64,000 nucleotides of DNA from Pseudomonas putida (GTDB taxonomy: Bacteria; Pseudomonadota; Gammaproteobacteria; Pseudomonadales; Pseudomonadaceae), in NCBI GenBank assembly GCA_029953615.1, contig CP124529.1, forward strand, positions 2,914,501-2,978,500, in the 5' to 3' direction. Both the position numbers and the translations under genes were made by a program. Positions 8,220-16,747 of this stretch are shown one piece after another. Under the pieces are notes generated by a model. It saw only the letters and a list, made by a program, of their open reading frames with translations, searched no databases and had not been told where the DNA came from. Position 1 is the first letter of the stretch. Every line of letters starts with the position of its first letter.

Positions 8220-8929
8220 CAGGCCTCCCGGGGCTTGGCGGCACGGTTGAGTTCGGCCAGCGACAGGTGTCGGTCGAACAGCGGCGCCAGGCTCTGGTCG
8301 TGGCTGACGAACAGCAGGCTGGCACCGGCGGCACGGCATTCATCGAACAGCAGACGGATGAACGCTTCGCGGGTGTCGGCATCCAGCGCCGAGGTCGGTT
8401 CGTCGGCGATCACCAGTTCGGGCTGGCCGATCAGTGCGCGGGCGGCGGCAACCCGTTGCTGCTGGCCGATCGACAGGCTGTCGGCGCGACGGGCGAGCAG
8501 CGCGGGGTCGTCCAGGCCAAGGTGGGCCAACAGTGTGCTGGCCGCTTGGTCGACACTGCCATGGCGCTGCTCGGCGCGCGCCTTGCGGCTACGCGAGAAA
8601 CGGCAAGGCAGCTCGACATTTTCGCGTACCGAGAGGAACGGCAACAGGTTGAACTGCTGGAAGATATAACCGGTGTGGTCGACCCGGAAGCGGTCACGGG
8701 CGCCTTGGCCCAGGCGGCCGAGGTCCTGACCGAGCAACTGGATACGGCCTTGGCCCGGTACGTTCACCCCGCCCAGCAGGCCCAGCAGTGTGGTTTTGCC
8801 ACTGCCGCTGGGGCCTTTGAGAAACAGGGCCTCGCCAGCTTCCAGACGGAATGCCGGAATGTCCAGCAGCGCGGGCTGGCCTGGCCAGGCGAACACCAGG
8901 TCATGCAGTTCGATCAACGGCTGGCGCAT
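8219..8929 (-). CDS. ABC transporter ATPase (LolD/MacB class, Zur operon)
   Basis: 236 residues with Walker A GPSGSGKTT, signature LSIGQQQR (first Gly of the usual LSGGQ replaced by Ile), Walker B LVIADEPTSALD and H-loop FVSHD. Sequence class is that of LolD/MacB ATPases, which pair with FtsX-type permeases such as the next gene. It is joined to the permease by a 1-bp stop/start overlap, and its start directly abuts the stop of the upstream DUF2796 gene. The four genes therefore form one transcription unit reading from a Zur-like box. Confidence 0.9.
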   Translation of the reverse strand: MRQPLIELHDLVFAWPGQPALLDIPAFRLEAGEALFLKGPSGSGKTTLLGLLGGVNVPGQGRIQLLGQDLGRLGQGARDRFRVDHTGYIFQQFNLLPFLSVRENVELPCRFSRSRKARAEQRHGSVDQAASTLLAHLGLDDPALLARRADSLSIGQQQRVAAARALIGQPELVIADEPTSALDADTREAFIRLLFDECRAAGASLLFVSHDQSLAPLFDRHLSLAELNRAAKPREA

Positions 8930-9514
8930 TCAGAACGCGACCGCGGCCTTGGCCGGCGTGGTCTCCACGCCTTTCTGGCCATTGGGGCCGATCAGTTGCA
9001 CATTGATTTTCTGGGTGGCCGGGAAGGCTTTGAACAGTGGCGCAAGGTCCACCTGTGCCAGTTTGTCGGGGTTGGTGCAGGTCAGCTGGTAGCGAGCGCC
9101 GATGTCGCTGTGCTGGTGGTTGTGTTCGTGTTCGTGTTCGTCGCCATCGTCGTCGGCTTTCGGAGCATCACCGAACAGCGGGCTTTCCAGTTCCTGCTGG
9201 TCTTCCTTGCAACCGGCGGCAGCGGGCAGACCAAACAGCTTCAGCGGTTGTTCGAGCTGCTGGCGCACCGCCGCAACCTTGGCCTTGTCGGCGTCGCTGT
9301 TGGCGGCGTGTTCGAAGCCGACCAGGTTCATTGCCGGGCTGTCCAGCTCCAGCTCCAGGGTGTTGCCATCGAGTACGGCGTTGAGCTTGGCCACGCCATG
9401 CTCGTGAGCGCCGAGAGTGCCATGGGCGTGGTCATGATCATGCTCATGCTCATCAGCGTGGGCATGGGCCAGGGGCAGCAAGGCGAAGGGCAGGGCGAGC
9501 AACAGGCGACGCAT
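8930..9514 (-). CDS. DUF2796 His-rich periplasmic zinc-binding protein
   Basis: 194 residues: signal peptide ending LAHAHA, then an extremely His/Asp/Glu-rich start (DEHEHDHDHAHGTLGAHEHG) and an internal second cluster (DEHEHEHNHQH). These are typical metal-sponge sequences. The DUF2796 body includes LELELDSPAMNLVGFEH and an NVQLIGPNGQKG end. It is the first gene of the operon, directly behind the Zur-like dyad. It resembles the first product of the Zur-regulated P. aeruginosa PA4063-PA4066 operon as I remember it. Probable function: zinc binding in the periplasm, in service of the ABC system. Confidence 0.85.
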   Translation of the reverse strand: MRRLLLALPFALLPLAHAHADEHEHDHDHAHGTLGAHEHGVAKLNAVLDGNTLELELDSPAMNLVGFEHAANSDADKAKVAAVRQQLEQPLKLFGLPAAAGCKEDQQELESPLFGDAPKADDDGDEHEHEHNHQHSDIGARYQLTCTNPDKLAQVDLAPLFKAFPATQKINVQLIGPNGQKGVETTPAKAAVAF

Positions 9515-9544
9515 GGACGGCTCCGGAGCGGACGGGAAGATTGG

Positions 9545-9557
9545 GTTATGTTATAAC
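9545..9557. promoter_or_regulatory. Zur box
   Basis: GTTATGTTATAAC: perfect 5-bp arms with a 3-bp centre, the geometry of the enterobacterial Zur core (GTTAT-ANT-ATAAC). It lies 31 bp upstream of the DUF2796 start, so zinc-bound Zur would block the whole four-gene operon. Confidence 0.75.
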
Positions 9558-9644
9558 AACTTTTCTGCGCGTCGCCAGCCTGCGTGGCGCAGGTTTCATG
9601 TTGCGGTAGGATGGCAGCATTGACTTGGGTTCAGGGAATGCAGC

Positions 9645-9989
9645 ATGAGAATTCGTGGGCAGATTGGTGACTGGCCTGTGGATCTGACCATCGAGCTGGA
9701 GCCTGAAGAGTGGGCGCAGCTGGGGCGGCAGAGCGACGTACCGGTGGTCGCGCAAGCTGTTGCGACGGCAGCGGTGGCAGCGCCGCGCCAGGATGACGGG
9801 CAATGGACTGCGGCGCGCGAGGTGTTGCGCCTGGCAGGGCAGATGAGCGGGCCGGAATTGCTGGATCGGCTGGAAGGGCTGGCCGGGAGTACGGCGGCGG
9901 GCAAGCGGCTGCTGGTGCGCTTGCGGCATAGCAATGAAGTTAAGGTGGAAAGTGGCGTGGACGCGCCGGTTTATCACTGGGTGGGATAA
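9645..9989 (+). CDS. conserved hypothetical protein
   Basis: 114 residues, mostly acidic N-terminus (MRIRGQIGDWPVDLTIELEPEEW), a central Ala/Gln linker and a C-terminal LRLAGQMSGPELLDRLEGLAG helical segment ending in YHWVG. No signal peptide, no membrane segment and no motif I can assign. It is divergent from the Zur operon and followed by a REP pair, so it is probably monocistronic. I do not recognise a function. Confidence 0.6.
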   Translation: MRIRGQIGDWPVDLTIELEPEEWAQLGRQSDVPVVAQAVATAAVAAPRQDDGQWTAAREVLRLAGQMSGPELLDRLEGLAGSTAAGKRLLVRLRHSNEVKVESGVDAPVYHWVG

Positions 9990-10007
9990 ATCTGTATTGC
10001 CTGTGCT

Positions 10008-10098
10008 GGCCTATTCGTGGGTAAACCCGCTCCCACAGGATTTCACAGCACTTGGGGCCTGCGCAATTCTGTGGGAGCGGGTTTACCCGCGAACGAGG
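10008..10098. repeat. REP pair
   Basis: Inverted pair with cores GGGTAAACCCGCTCCCACAGG and CTGTGGGAGCGGGTTTACCC, between two convergent genes. Confidence 0.9.
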
Positions 10099-10124
10099 GC
10101 AAAGCCCTCGCAATGAGCCTCAAG

Positions 10125-10997
10125 TCAAAACATCGCCGCCGACAGCTTGCGACGATAGACCCCAACCAGCGGGTGATCCCCACCCAGCAACTCGAACACC
10201 TGCAGCATCGCCTTCTGCGGCAACCCGTTCTCATAGCCGCGGTTACGCTGGAACAGCTTCAGCAACCCTTCCAGCGCCGCTTCGTACTGCTGGCGTGCCA
10301 GCTGTTGGATACTCAGCTGATAGGCCGCCTCGTCATCCTGCGGGTTCTGCGCCAGGCGGCTTTTAAGGTCGGCCACTTCCGGCAGGCTGGCGGCCTGGCG
10401 CAGGAAGGTCAGCTGGGCCTTGGCGCCGGCCAGTGCAGCTTTATGTTCGTCAGTCTTGACCGCGTCCAGCACAACCTGGGCTTCACCCAGTTCACCGCGT
10501 TCGGCCAGGCAGCGGGCATACAGGATCAGCGCTTCGGCATTGCTGTTGTCCTCACCCAGCAGGGCCTGCAACAGCGCTTCGGCCTCGGCAAAACGGCTTT
10601 CTGCAAACAGCCCCTTGGCCTGCTCCAGCGGCGATGCGCTGGGGGCGGCGGGCAATTGCACGTGCGGTTCGAGCATGGCACGGATCGCCGATTCCGGCTG
10701 CGCACCGGCAAAGCCGTCCACGGGCTGGCCGTCCTTGAACAGCACCACGGTCGGCAGGCTGCGGATGCCGAACTGGGCAACCACCTGTTGCTCCACGTCG
10801 CAGTTGATCTTGGCCAGCAGCAGCTCGCCCTGGTAGCCCTCGGCGATCTTGGCCAGCAGCGGCATCAGTGCCTTGCACGGCGCACACCACTCGGCCCAGA
10901 AGTCCACCAGCACCGGTTTGTGGAAGGAGTTCTCGATTACCAGTTGCTGGAAGGTGGCATCGGTAGCGTCGAAAATGTAAGGCGTGTCTTGGGTCAT
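10125..10997 (-). CDS. cnoX: CnoX-like thioredoxin/TPR chaperedoxin (YbbN family)
   Basis: 290 residues. An N-terminal thioredoxin domain carries the redox site WCAPC (Cys38 and Cys41) in VLVDFWAEWCAPCK and the cis-Pro segment RSLPTVVLFKDG. Residues ~130-290 are helical TPR-like repeats (AEALLQALLGEDNSNAEALILYARCLA). This two-domain plan is that of YbbN/CnoX, which protects substrates from over-oxidation and hands them to GroEL/DnaK. Unlike E. coli CnoX, whose site I recall as SxxC, both cysteines are present here, so reductase activity is plausible. Confidence 0.9.
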   Translation of the reverse strand: MTQDTPYIFDATDATFQQLVIENSFHKPVLVDFWAEWCAPCKALMPLLAKIAEGYQGELLLAKINCDVEQQVVAQFGIRSLPTVVLFKDGQPVDGFAGAQPESAIRAMLEPHVQLPAAPSASPLEQAKGLFAESRFAEAEALLQALLGEDNSNAEALILYARCLAERGELGEAQVVLDAVKTDEHKAALAGAKAQLTFLRQAASLPEVADLKSRLAQNPQDDEAAYQLSIQQLARQQYEAALEGLLKLFQRNRGYENGLPQKAMLQVFELLGGDHPLVGVYRRKLSAAMF

Positions 10998-11028
10998 CGC
11001 GACTCTCGCAAACTCGTGAATGACACCA

Positions 11029-11688
11029 CTATAAGGTGTCGCGGCTGGCGTGGTACAGGCTGACCCGGCGGAATTCGTGCGGCTCGGCCAGGTCCGGCAG
11101 GGTCAGCGCTTCGAGCACGCCCAGTTGCCGGTACAGCGGGTGGCTGAAGTCGCGTACCCGCGAGTCGGCCACCAGCGCCTGGCGCCCGCGGTCGAGGAAG
11201 GCATCCAGCAGCGGCAGGTTGGCGCGGTCGTACAGCACATCGGCCACCAGGATCAGGTCGAAGCGGTCGTCCTCGGCAAAGAAATCGCTGCTGTAACCCA
11301 GTTCCACTCCGTTCAGCGCGGCATTTGCGCGGCAGGCATCGAGTGCCAGCGGGTCGAGGTCGCAGGCTACCACTTCCAGCGCACCGGCGCGGGCAGCGGC
11401 AATACCGGCGATACCGGAGCCGGCGCCAAAATCCAGCACGCGCTTGCCGGCTACCCATTGCGGGTGCTCGGCCAGGTAACGGGCCATGGCCAGGCCGCTG
11501 GCCCAGCAAAAGCTCCAGTAGGGCGGTTCTTCAAGAATGCGCCGGGTCTCTTCGCTGCTGAAGGCGCGGTCCATGTTCTGGTCGTCGATCAGCCACAGCC
11601 TGAGGTCGCAGCCGGGCAGCTCGCTGACGACAAGACGCGCTTCGCCGATCAGGCCGCTAAGGGCCTGTTGCAAGGAGACTGGCGCCAC
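11029..11688 (-). CDS. class I SAM-dependent methyltransferase (ETFB-lysine/METTL20-like)
   Basis: 219 residues with motif I VLDFGAGSGIAG at 84-95, a motif II acidic residue in VVACDLDPLAL, and LVADVLYDRANLP in the position of the catalytic-proximal motif. The N-terminal EEPPYWSFCWASG is typical of the family of protein N-methyltransferases that includes METTL20/nicotinamide methyltransferase-like members. It is probably a protein-lysine methyltransferase; the substrate is not determined. Its start abuts the stop of the upstream lipoprotein gene. Confidence 0.8.
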   Translation of the reverse strand: MAPVSLQQALSGLIGEARLVVSELPGCDLRLWLIDDQNMDRAFSSEETRRILEEPPYWSFCWASGLAMARYLAEHPQWVAGKRVLDFGAGSGIAGIAAARAGALEVVACDLDPLALDACRANAALNGVELGYSSDFFAEDDRFDLILVADVLYDRANLPLLDAFLDRGRQALVADSRVRDFSHPLYRQLGVLEALTLPDLAEPHEFRRVSLYHASRDTL

Positions 11689-12141
11689 TTACGGCGCCTT
11701 CTCGAAACGCAGTGGGCCGATGGCCTGGGTCTGGGCCTGGGTAATGCGCACCGGCGGCAGGTGCATGATCAGTTGGCCGGAACGGCTGGCGCGGCCGCGC
11801 AGTTCGACCCGGGCGCCGGCGGGGAACGCCTCGGGGTTGAAGCGCAATTGGTAGGGCAAGGCCTGGCCGGTGCCGGTCAGGTTGCTGCTGGCCAGCAGGC
11901 GCTGGGGGCGGTCGCGTTCGTCGATGACCAGCAAGGCCAGCTCCACGTCGGCACCGGCAGGGATTTCCAGCAAGGTGCCGCTCAGCTCGCGCTGGTAGGC
12001 CGGCAGCGGGCCCAGTACTGCGGCCGGCTTGGCCGTACGGGCTGGCGTGGGGGCCGCAGGGGCGTCGGGCTTCGGCCTGTCGCTGCCGCAGGCGGCGAGC
12101 AGGGCGGCGCAGCACAGCACGACGAGCGCTCGGTAATGCAT
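11689..12141 (-). CDS. YbaY/YscW-family lipoprotein
   Basis: 150 residues with a lipoprotein signal MHYRALVVLCCAALLAAC; the lipobox LAAC gives Cys18 as the lipidated residue. The mature domain (LSGTLLEIPAGADVELALLVIDERDRP through LPPVRITQAQTQAIGPL) matches the YbaY-type beta domain. The ATG at 12141 is preceded by GAAGGA at good spacing; an in-frame ATG at 12171 would bury the signal peptide 10 residues in. Exact role unknown; members are envelope lipoproteins. It directly abuts the methyltransferase gene. Confidence 0.8.
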   Translation of the reverse strand: MHYRALVVLCCAALLAACGSDRPKPDAPAAPTPARTAKPAAVLGPLPAYQRELSGTLLEIPAGADVELALLVIDERDRPQRLLASSNLTGTGQALPYQLRFNPEAFPAGARVELRGRASRSGQLIMHLPPVRITQAQTQAIGPLRFEKAP

Positions 12142-12247
12142 GGGGTAGTCCTTCACGGGCAGATTTGCCATGGATGTTAACCCCTTTGGCTTGTCTTGCC
12201 AGTGGGATGCGCTACCATGGCCCTCCCTTTTTTTGTTGCCTGCCACC

Positions 12248-12712
12248 ATGCACTGTCCCTTTTGCGGTGCCAACGACACCAAGGTCATCGACTCTCGCCT
12301 CGTCGCCGAGGGCGAGCAGGTGCGCCGCCGCCGCGAATGCGTCGCCTGCGGCGAGCGCTTCACCACCTTCGAAACCGCCGAGCTGGTGCTGCCCCGGCTG
12401 ATCAAGCAGGACGGCACGCGCCAGCCCTTCGACGAAGATAAACTGCGCGCCGGCATGCAGCGGGCGCTGGAAAAACGCCCGGTCAGCGTCGAGCGCCTGG
12501 AAGCGGCGCTGGCGCATATCAAGAGCCGCCTACGCGCCACCGGTGAACGCGAAGTCAAATCTTTGGTGGTGGGCGAAATGGTCATGGCCGAGCTGCGCAA
12601 GCTCGACGAAGTGGCCTATATCCGTTTTGCCTCGGTTTACCGGCGCTTCCAGGACCTCGACGAGTTCCGCGAAGAAATCGACCGCCTGGCTCGCGAGCCG
12701 GCTAAAGAGTGA
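12248..12712 (+). CDS. nrdR: transcriptional repressor NrdR
   Basis: 154 residues. A zinc ribbon uses Cys3, Cys6, Cys31 and Cys34 (MHCPFC...CVAC), followed by the ATP-cone domain ([21 protein letters not shown], residues ~46-136). NrdR senses ATP/dATP and represses ribonucleotide reductase operons. The start at 12248 matches the standard family length; the frame is open further upstream, but the zinc ribbon begins at Met1. It heads a long co-oriented cluster: the stop TGA at 12710 overlaps a possible GTG start of ribD, and the likelier ribD ATG is two bases further on. Confidence 0.95.
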   Translation: MHCPFCGANDTKVIDSRLVAEGEQVRRRRECVACGERFTTFETAELVLPRLIKQDGTRQPFDEDKLRAGMQRALEKRPVSVERLEAALAHIKSRLRATGEREVKSLVVGEMVMAELRKLDEVAYIRFASVYRRFQDLDEFREEIDRLAREPAKE

Positions 12713-12714
12713 CC

Positions 12715-13845
12715 ATGCCCAGCCAAGCTGCGATCCTCGACGCCCACTACATGGCCCGCGCGCTGGAGCTGGCGCGCAAGGGCCTGTACAGCACCCACCC
12801 GAACCCGCGCGTAGGCTGCGTGATCGTGCGCGATGGCGAGGTGGTCGGCGAAGGCTGGCATGTGCGCGCCGGCGAACCGCATGCCGAAGTGCATGCGCTG
12901 CGCCAGGCAGGTGAGCGTGCCCGTGGCGCCTGTGCCTATGTCACTCTCGAGCCGTGCAGCCACCATGGCCGCACACCGCCGTGCGCCGAAGCGCTGGTCA
13001 ATGCCGGCGTGGCACGAGTGGTGGCCGCCATGCAGGACCCCAACCCGCAAGTGGCGGGGCAGGGCCTGCGGCGCCTGGCCGAGGCCGGTATCGAAGTGGC
13101 CAGCGGCGTGCTCGAGGCCGAGGCCCGTGCACTCAACCCCGGTTTCCTCAAGCGCATGGAGCACGGCCTGCCGTTCGTTCGCGCCAAACTGGCCATGAGC
13201 CTGGATGGCCGCACTGCCATGGCCAGTGGCGAAAGCCAGTGGATCACCGGCCCCGCCGCCCGCTCGGCGGTGCAGCGCCTGCGCGCCCGTTCCAGCGTGG
13301 TGTTGACCAGCGCCGCCAGCGTGTTGGCCGATAACGCACGGATGACCGTACGCGGCGCCGAACTGGGCCTGGATGCCGAAACCACCGCTCTTGCACTCAG
13401 CCGCACACCGCTGCGCGTGCTGGTCGATGGCCGCCTGCGCCTGCCGCTGGATGCCCCGTTCTTCCAGGCCGGCCCGGCGCTGGTGGTGACCGCTGTCGCA
13501 GATGACCCGCGCTATGCCGCTGGTGGCCACGAACTGCTCAGCCTGCCGGGTGACAATGGCCAGGTGGACCTGCCGGCGCTGCTGCAAGCCCTGGCTGCCC
13601 GTGGCGTCAACGAAATCCTGCTGGAAGCCGGTGCCGGCCTGGTCGGCGCCTTCGCCCGGCAAGGCCTGGTCGACGAATACCAGTTGTTCGTCGCCGGCAC
13701 CTTCCTCGGTTCCCAGGCCCGCCCGCTGCTGGACTGGCCACTGGACCGGATGAGTGAAGCGCCGCGGCTGAAAATTACCGAAATGCGCGCAGTGGGCGAT
13801 GACTGGCGGGTCACGGCCATCCCCCTGCCGGCGCCCGGCGTATAA
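12715..13845 (+). CDS. ribD: RibD: diaminohydroxyphosphoribosylaminopyrimidine deaminase / 5-amino-6-(5-phosphoribosylamino)uracil reductase
   Basis: 376 residues, bifunctional. The deaminase domain holds the zinc site His56-Ala-Glu58 and Cys81...Cys90 (PCSHHGRTPPC). The reductase domain begins near VRAKLAMSLDGRTA and includes ITGPAARSAVQRLRA and the LLEAGAGLVGAF strand. It catalyses the second and third steps of riboflavin synthesis in the cytosol. A GTG at 12709 is an alternative start overlapping nrdR. The gene precedes ribE with a 42-bp gap. Confidence 0.96.
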   Translation: MPSQAAILDAHYMARALELARKGLYSTHPNPRVGCVIVRDGEVVGEGWHVRAGEPHAEVHALRQAGERARGACAYVTLEPCSHHGRTPPCAEALVNAGVARVVAAMQDPNPQVAGQGLRRLAEAGIEVASGVLEAEARALNPGFLKRMEHGLPFVRAKLAMSLDGRTAMASGESQWITGPAARSAVQRLRARSSVVLTSAASVLADNARMTVRGAELGLDAETTALALSRTPLRVLVDGRLRLPLDAPFFQAGPALVVTAVADDPRYAAGGHELLSLPGDNGQVDLPALLQALAARGVNEILLEAGAGLVGAFARQGLVDEYQLFVAGTFLGSQARPLLDWPLDRMSEAPRLKITEMRAVGDDWRVTAIPLPAPGV

Positions 13846-13887
13846 TGCCAGGCTTGCCCCGCGCAAACCGTTTTTGAGGAAGACCCC

Positions 13888-14553
13888 ATGTTCACCGGCA
13901 TCATCGAATCCATCGGCACCATCCGCAGCCTGACCCCCAAGGGTGGCGACGTGCGCGTCTACGTCGAAACCGGCAAACTCGACCTGGGTGACGTCAAGCT
14001 CGGCGACAGCATCGCCGTCAACGGCGTGTGCCTGACCGCCGTCGAACTGCCGGGTGACGGCTTCTGGGCCGACGTCAGCGTCGAAACCCTCAAGCGCACC
14101 GCCTTCATCGACCTCAAGAGCGGCAGCAAGGTCAACCTGGAAAAAGCCCTCACCCCCACTACCCGGCTGGGCGGGCACCTGGTCAGCGGCCACGTCGACG
14201 GCGTCGGCGAAATCATCTCGCGCAGCGATAACGCCCGCGCCATCCAGTTCCGCGTGCGTGCACCGAAGGAACTGGCCAAGTACATCGCCCACAAGGGTTC
14301 GATCACCGTCGACGGCACCAGCCTGACGGTCAACGAGGTCAATGGCGCCGAGTTCGAGCTGACCATTGTCCCGCACACCCTGTCCGAAACCATCATGGCC
14401 GACTACCGCGCAGGGCGTCGGGTAAACCTTGAGGTCGACCTGCTGGCCCGTTACCTGGAGCGCTTGCTGCTGGGTGACAAGGCTGCCGAACCGAGCAAGG
14501 GCAGTGGCATTACCGAAAGCTTCCTGGCCGCCAACGGCTTCTTGAAATCCTGA
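13888..14553 (+). CDS. ribE: riboflavin synthase, alpha subunit
   Basis: 221 residues made of two homologous beta-barrels: the first begins MFTGIIESIGTI, the second near LGGHLVSGHVDGVGEI. The internal duplication and the N-terminal MFTGIIE are diagnostic. The enzyme dismutates two 6,7-dimethyl-8-ribityllumazines to riboflavin. TTTTTGAGGAAGACCCC upstream supplies a strong ribosome site. It lies between ribD and ribBA in the rib operon. Confidence 0.97.
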   Translation: MFTGIIESIGTIRSLTPKGGDVRVYVETGKLDLGDVKLGDSIAVNGVCLTAVELPGDGFWADVSVETLKRTAFIDLKSGSKVNLEKALTPTTRLGGHLVSGHVDGVGEIISRSDNARAIQFRVRAPKELAKYIAHKGSITVDGTSLTVNEVNGAEFELTIVPHTLSETIMADYRAGRRVNLEVDLLARYLERLLLGDKAAEPSKGSGITESFLAANGFLKS

Positions 14554-14571
14554 TTGAGAAGGGGGTGCCGC

Positions 14572-15663
14572 GTGGCGCTCAACAGCATCGAAGAACTGGT
14601 CGAAGACATCCGCCAGGGCAAAATGGTCATCCTCATGGATGACGAAGACCGTGAAAACGAAGGCGACATCATCATGGCAGCGGAGTGCTGCCTGCCCGAG
14701 CACATCAACTTCATGGCCAAGCACGCTCGTGGCCTGATCTGCATGCCGATGACCCGCGAGCGTTGCGAAACGCTGAAGCTGCCGCTGATGGCGCCGCGCA
14801 ACGGCTCGGGCTTCGGTACCAAGTTCACCGTGTCGATCGAAGCCGCCGAAGGTGTCACCACCGGCATCTCCGCCGCTGACCGCGCCCGCACCGTACAGGC
14901 GGCCGCCGCCAAGGATGCCAAGGCCGAAGACATCGTCAGCCCTGGCCACATCTTCCCCCTGATGGCCCAGCCTGGCGGCACCCTGGCCCGTGCCGGCCAC
15001 ACCGAAGCCGCCTGCGACCTGGCGCGCATGGCCGGGTTCGAGCCGAGTGGCGTGATCTGCGAAGTGATGAACGATGACGGCACCATGTCGCGCCGCGCCG
15101 AACTGGAAGTGTTCGCTGCCGAGCACGGCCTGAAGATTGGCACCATCGCCGACCTGATCCACTACCGCATGATCCACGAGCGCACCGTGCAGCGCGTCTC
15201 CGAGCAACCGGTGGAGAGCGAGCTGGGCGAGTTCAACCTGGTCACCTACCGCGACGCGGTGGAAGGCGACGTGCACATGGCCCTGACCCTGGGCAAGATC
15301 TGCGCCGAAGAGCCGACCCTGGTGCGGGTGCACAACATGGACCCGCTGCGCGACCTGCTGCTGGTCAAGCAACCGGGCCGCTGGAGCCTGCGCGCGGCCA
15401 TGGCCGCCGTGGCCGAGGCCGGCAGCGGCGTGGTATTGCTGCTGGGTCACCCGCTGGACGGCGACGTGCTGCTGGCGCACATCCGCGAAAGCGCCGGCGA
15501 TGCCCCCGCCAAGGTACCGACCACCTACAGCACCGTGGGTGCCGGTTCGCAGATCCTGCGTGACCTCGGTGTGCGCAAGATGCGCCTGATGAGTTCGCCG
15601 ATGAAGTTCAACGCGATATCCGGATTCGATCTGGAAGTTGTAGAATACGTGCCCTCCGAGTGA
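14572..15663 (+). CDS. ribBA: RibBA-type protein: DHBP synthase fused to a GTP cyclohydrolase II-like domain lacking its zinc site
   Basis: 363 residues from the GTG at 14572, preceded by GAGAAGGGGG. The N-terminal half is an intact 3,4-dihydroxy-2-butanone-4-phosphate synthase: acidic loop DDEDRENEGD at residues 23-32, substrate segments FTVSIEAAEGVTTG and SPGHIFPL. The C-terminal half aligns with cyclohydrolase II, but the zinc/catalytic segment seen in the RibA encoded here (HSECLTGD...RCDCG) is replaced by VHNMDPLRDLLLVKQPGRWS with no cysteine. Cyclohydrolase activity is therefore unlikely. The stand-alone ribA at 19.2 kb supplies it. Confidence 0.93.
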   Translation: MALNSIEELVEDIRQGKMVILMDDEDRENEGDIIMAAECCLPEHINFMAKHARGLICMPMTRERCETLKLPLMAPRNGSGFGTKFTVSIEAAEGVTTGISAADRARTVQAAAAKDAKAEDIVSPGHIFPLMAQPGGTLARAGHTEAACDLARMAGFEPSGVICEVMNDDGTMSRRAELEVFAAEHGLKIGTIADLIHYRMIHERTVQRVSEQPVESELGEFNLVTYRDAVEGDVHMALTLGKICAEEPTLVRVHNMDPLRDLLLVKQPGRWSLRAAMAAVAEAGSGVVLLLGHPLDGDVLLAHIRESAGDAPAKVPTTYSTVGAGSQILRDLGVRKMRLMSSPMKFNAISGFDLEVVEYVPSE

Positions 15664-15708
15664 CTTGAGGCGGCAATGACGCCCTCCAGCTCGAGTCCAT
15701 ACCCCTGT

Positions 15709-15732
15709 CGAGGCCGCCCGTATGCGGCCTCG
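15709..15732 (+). other. hairpin between ribBA and ribH
   Basis: A perfect 9-bp stem CGAGGCCGC/GCGGCCTCG with a 6-nt loop in the 92-bp gap. No T-tract follows, so it is more likely an mRNA processing or stability element, or an attenuator, than a full terminator. Confidence 0.55.
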
Positions 15733-15755
15733 CTCTTGAAGATGAGAATATCGGA

Positions 15756-16232
15756 ATGACCCTGAAGACCATCGAAGGTACCTTCATCGCCCCCAAAGGT
15801 CGCTATGCTTTGGTGGTTGGCCGCTTCAACAGCTTCGTCGTCGAAAGCCTGGTAAGCGGTGCCGTTGATGCCCTGGTACGCCACGGTGTCAGCGAAAGCG
15901 ACATCACCATCATCCGTGCCCCGGGTGCATTCGAAATCCCGCTGGTGGCACAGAAGGTCGCCCAGCAAGGCGCCTACGACGCGATCATCGCCCTGGGCGC
16001 GGTGATCCGTGGTGGTACCCCGCACTTCGAATACGTGGCGGGCGAATGCACCAAGGGCCTGGCCCAGGTGTCCATGGAGTTCGGTGTTCCGGTGGCCTTC
16101 GGCGTACTGACCGTCGACTCCATCGAGCAAGCCATCGAGCGTTCCGGCACCAAGGCCGGCAACAAAGGTGCTGAAGCTGCCCTGTCCGCTCTGGAAATGG
16201 TCAGCCTGCTGGCGCAGTTGGAGGCCAAGTGA
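15756..16232 (+). CDS. ribH: 6,7-dimethyl-8-ribityllumazine synthase
   Basis: 158 residues. Motifs of lumazine synthase are complete: [15 protein letters not shown] at the start, [28 protein letters not shown] with the catalytic-region His, and [11 protein letters not shown]. It condenses the RibD product with DHBP in the cytosol; the protein usually forms pentamers or icosahedra. The gene ends by overlapping nusB by 4 bp (GTGA). Confidence 0.97.
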   Translation: MTLKTIEGTFIAPKGRYALVVGRFNSFVVESLVSGAVDALVRHGVSESDITIIRAPGAFEIPLVAQKVAQQGAYDAIIALGAVIRGGTPHFEYVAGECTKGLAQVSMEFGVPVAFGVLTVDSIEQAIERSGTKAGNKGAEAALSALEMVSLLAQLEAK

Positions 16233-16729
16233 TTAGCGACGAAAGCGATCGTTTCAACCCGCGCGATCCAAAACCTGCGGATGCCGGCAAGCCCTCGAAG
16301 AGCGCCAAGCGCCGCGAAGCCCGCAAGCTCGCGACCCAGGCGCTGTACCAGTGGCACATGGCGCAGCATTCGCTGAACGAGATCGAAGCGCAGTTCCGGG
16401 TCGATAACGATTTCTCCGATGTCGACGGCGCTTATTTCCGCGAGATCCTGCATGGGGTCCCGGCGATCAAGAGCGAAATCGACAACGCCCTGAAGCCATG
16501 CCTGGACCTGGCACTGGAAGAGCTCGACCCGGTCGAGCTGGCGGTGCTGCGTCTGTCCACCTGGGAGTTCATCAAGCGCGTCGACGTACCGTACCGCGTG
16601 GTGATCAACGAGGGTGTCGAGCTGGCCAAGGTCTTTGGTGCCACCGACGGCCACAAGTTTGTCAATGGCGTATTGGACAAGCTGGCCCCGAACCTGCGCG
16701 AAGCAGAAGTCAAGGCGAACAAGCGCTGA
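16229..16729 (+). CDS. nusB: transcription antitermination factor NusB
   Basis: 166 residues, all helical, with the family core [26 protein letters not shown] and [46 protein letters not shown]. NusB with NusE binds boxA RNA for antitermination of rRNA operons. The GTG start at 16229 overlaps the ribH stop, so translation is coupled. The first ~25 residues are a charged extension. Confidence 0.96.
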   Translation: MISDESDRFNPRDPKPADAGKPSKSAKRREARKLATQALYQWHMAQHSLNEIEAQFRVDNDFSDVDGAYFREILHGVPAIKSEIDNALKPCLDLALEELDPVELAVLRLSTWEFIKRVDVPYRVVINEGVELAKVFGATDGHKFVNGVLDKLAPNLREAEVKANKR

Positions 16730-16747
16730 TTCTGGCGCTTGCGGACC

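Noticed and set aside
12637..15480. Very long minus-strand open frame (947 codons) opposite nrdR-ribD-ribE-ribBA
   Set aside because: It is antisense to four well-supported genes and arises from their GC-rich third-position bias; composition (His/Gly/Val/Asp-rich) has no protein-family character.
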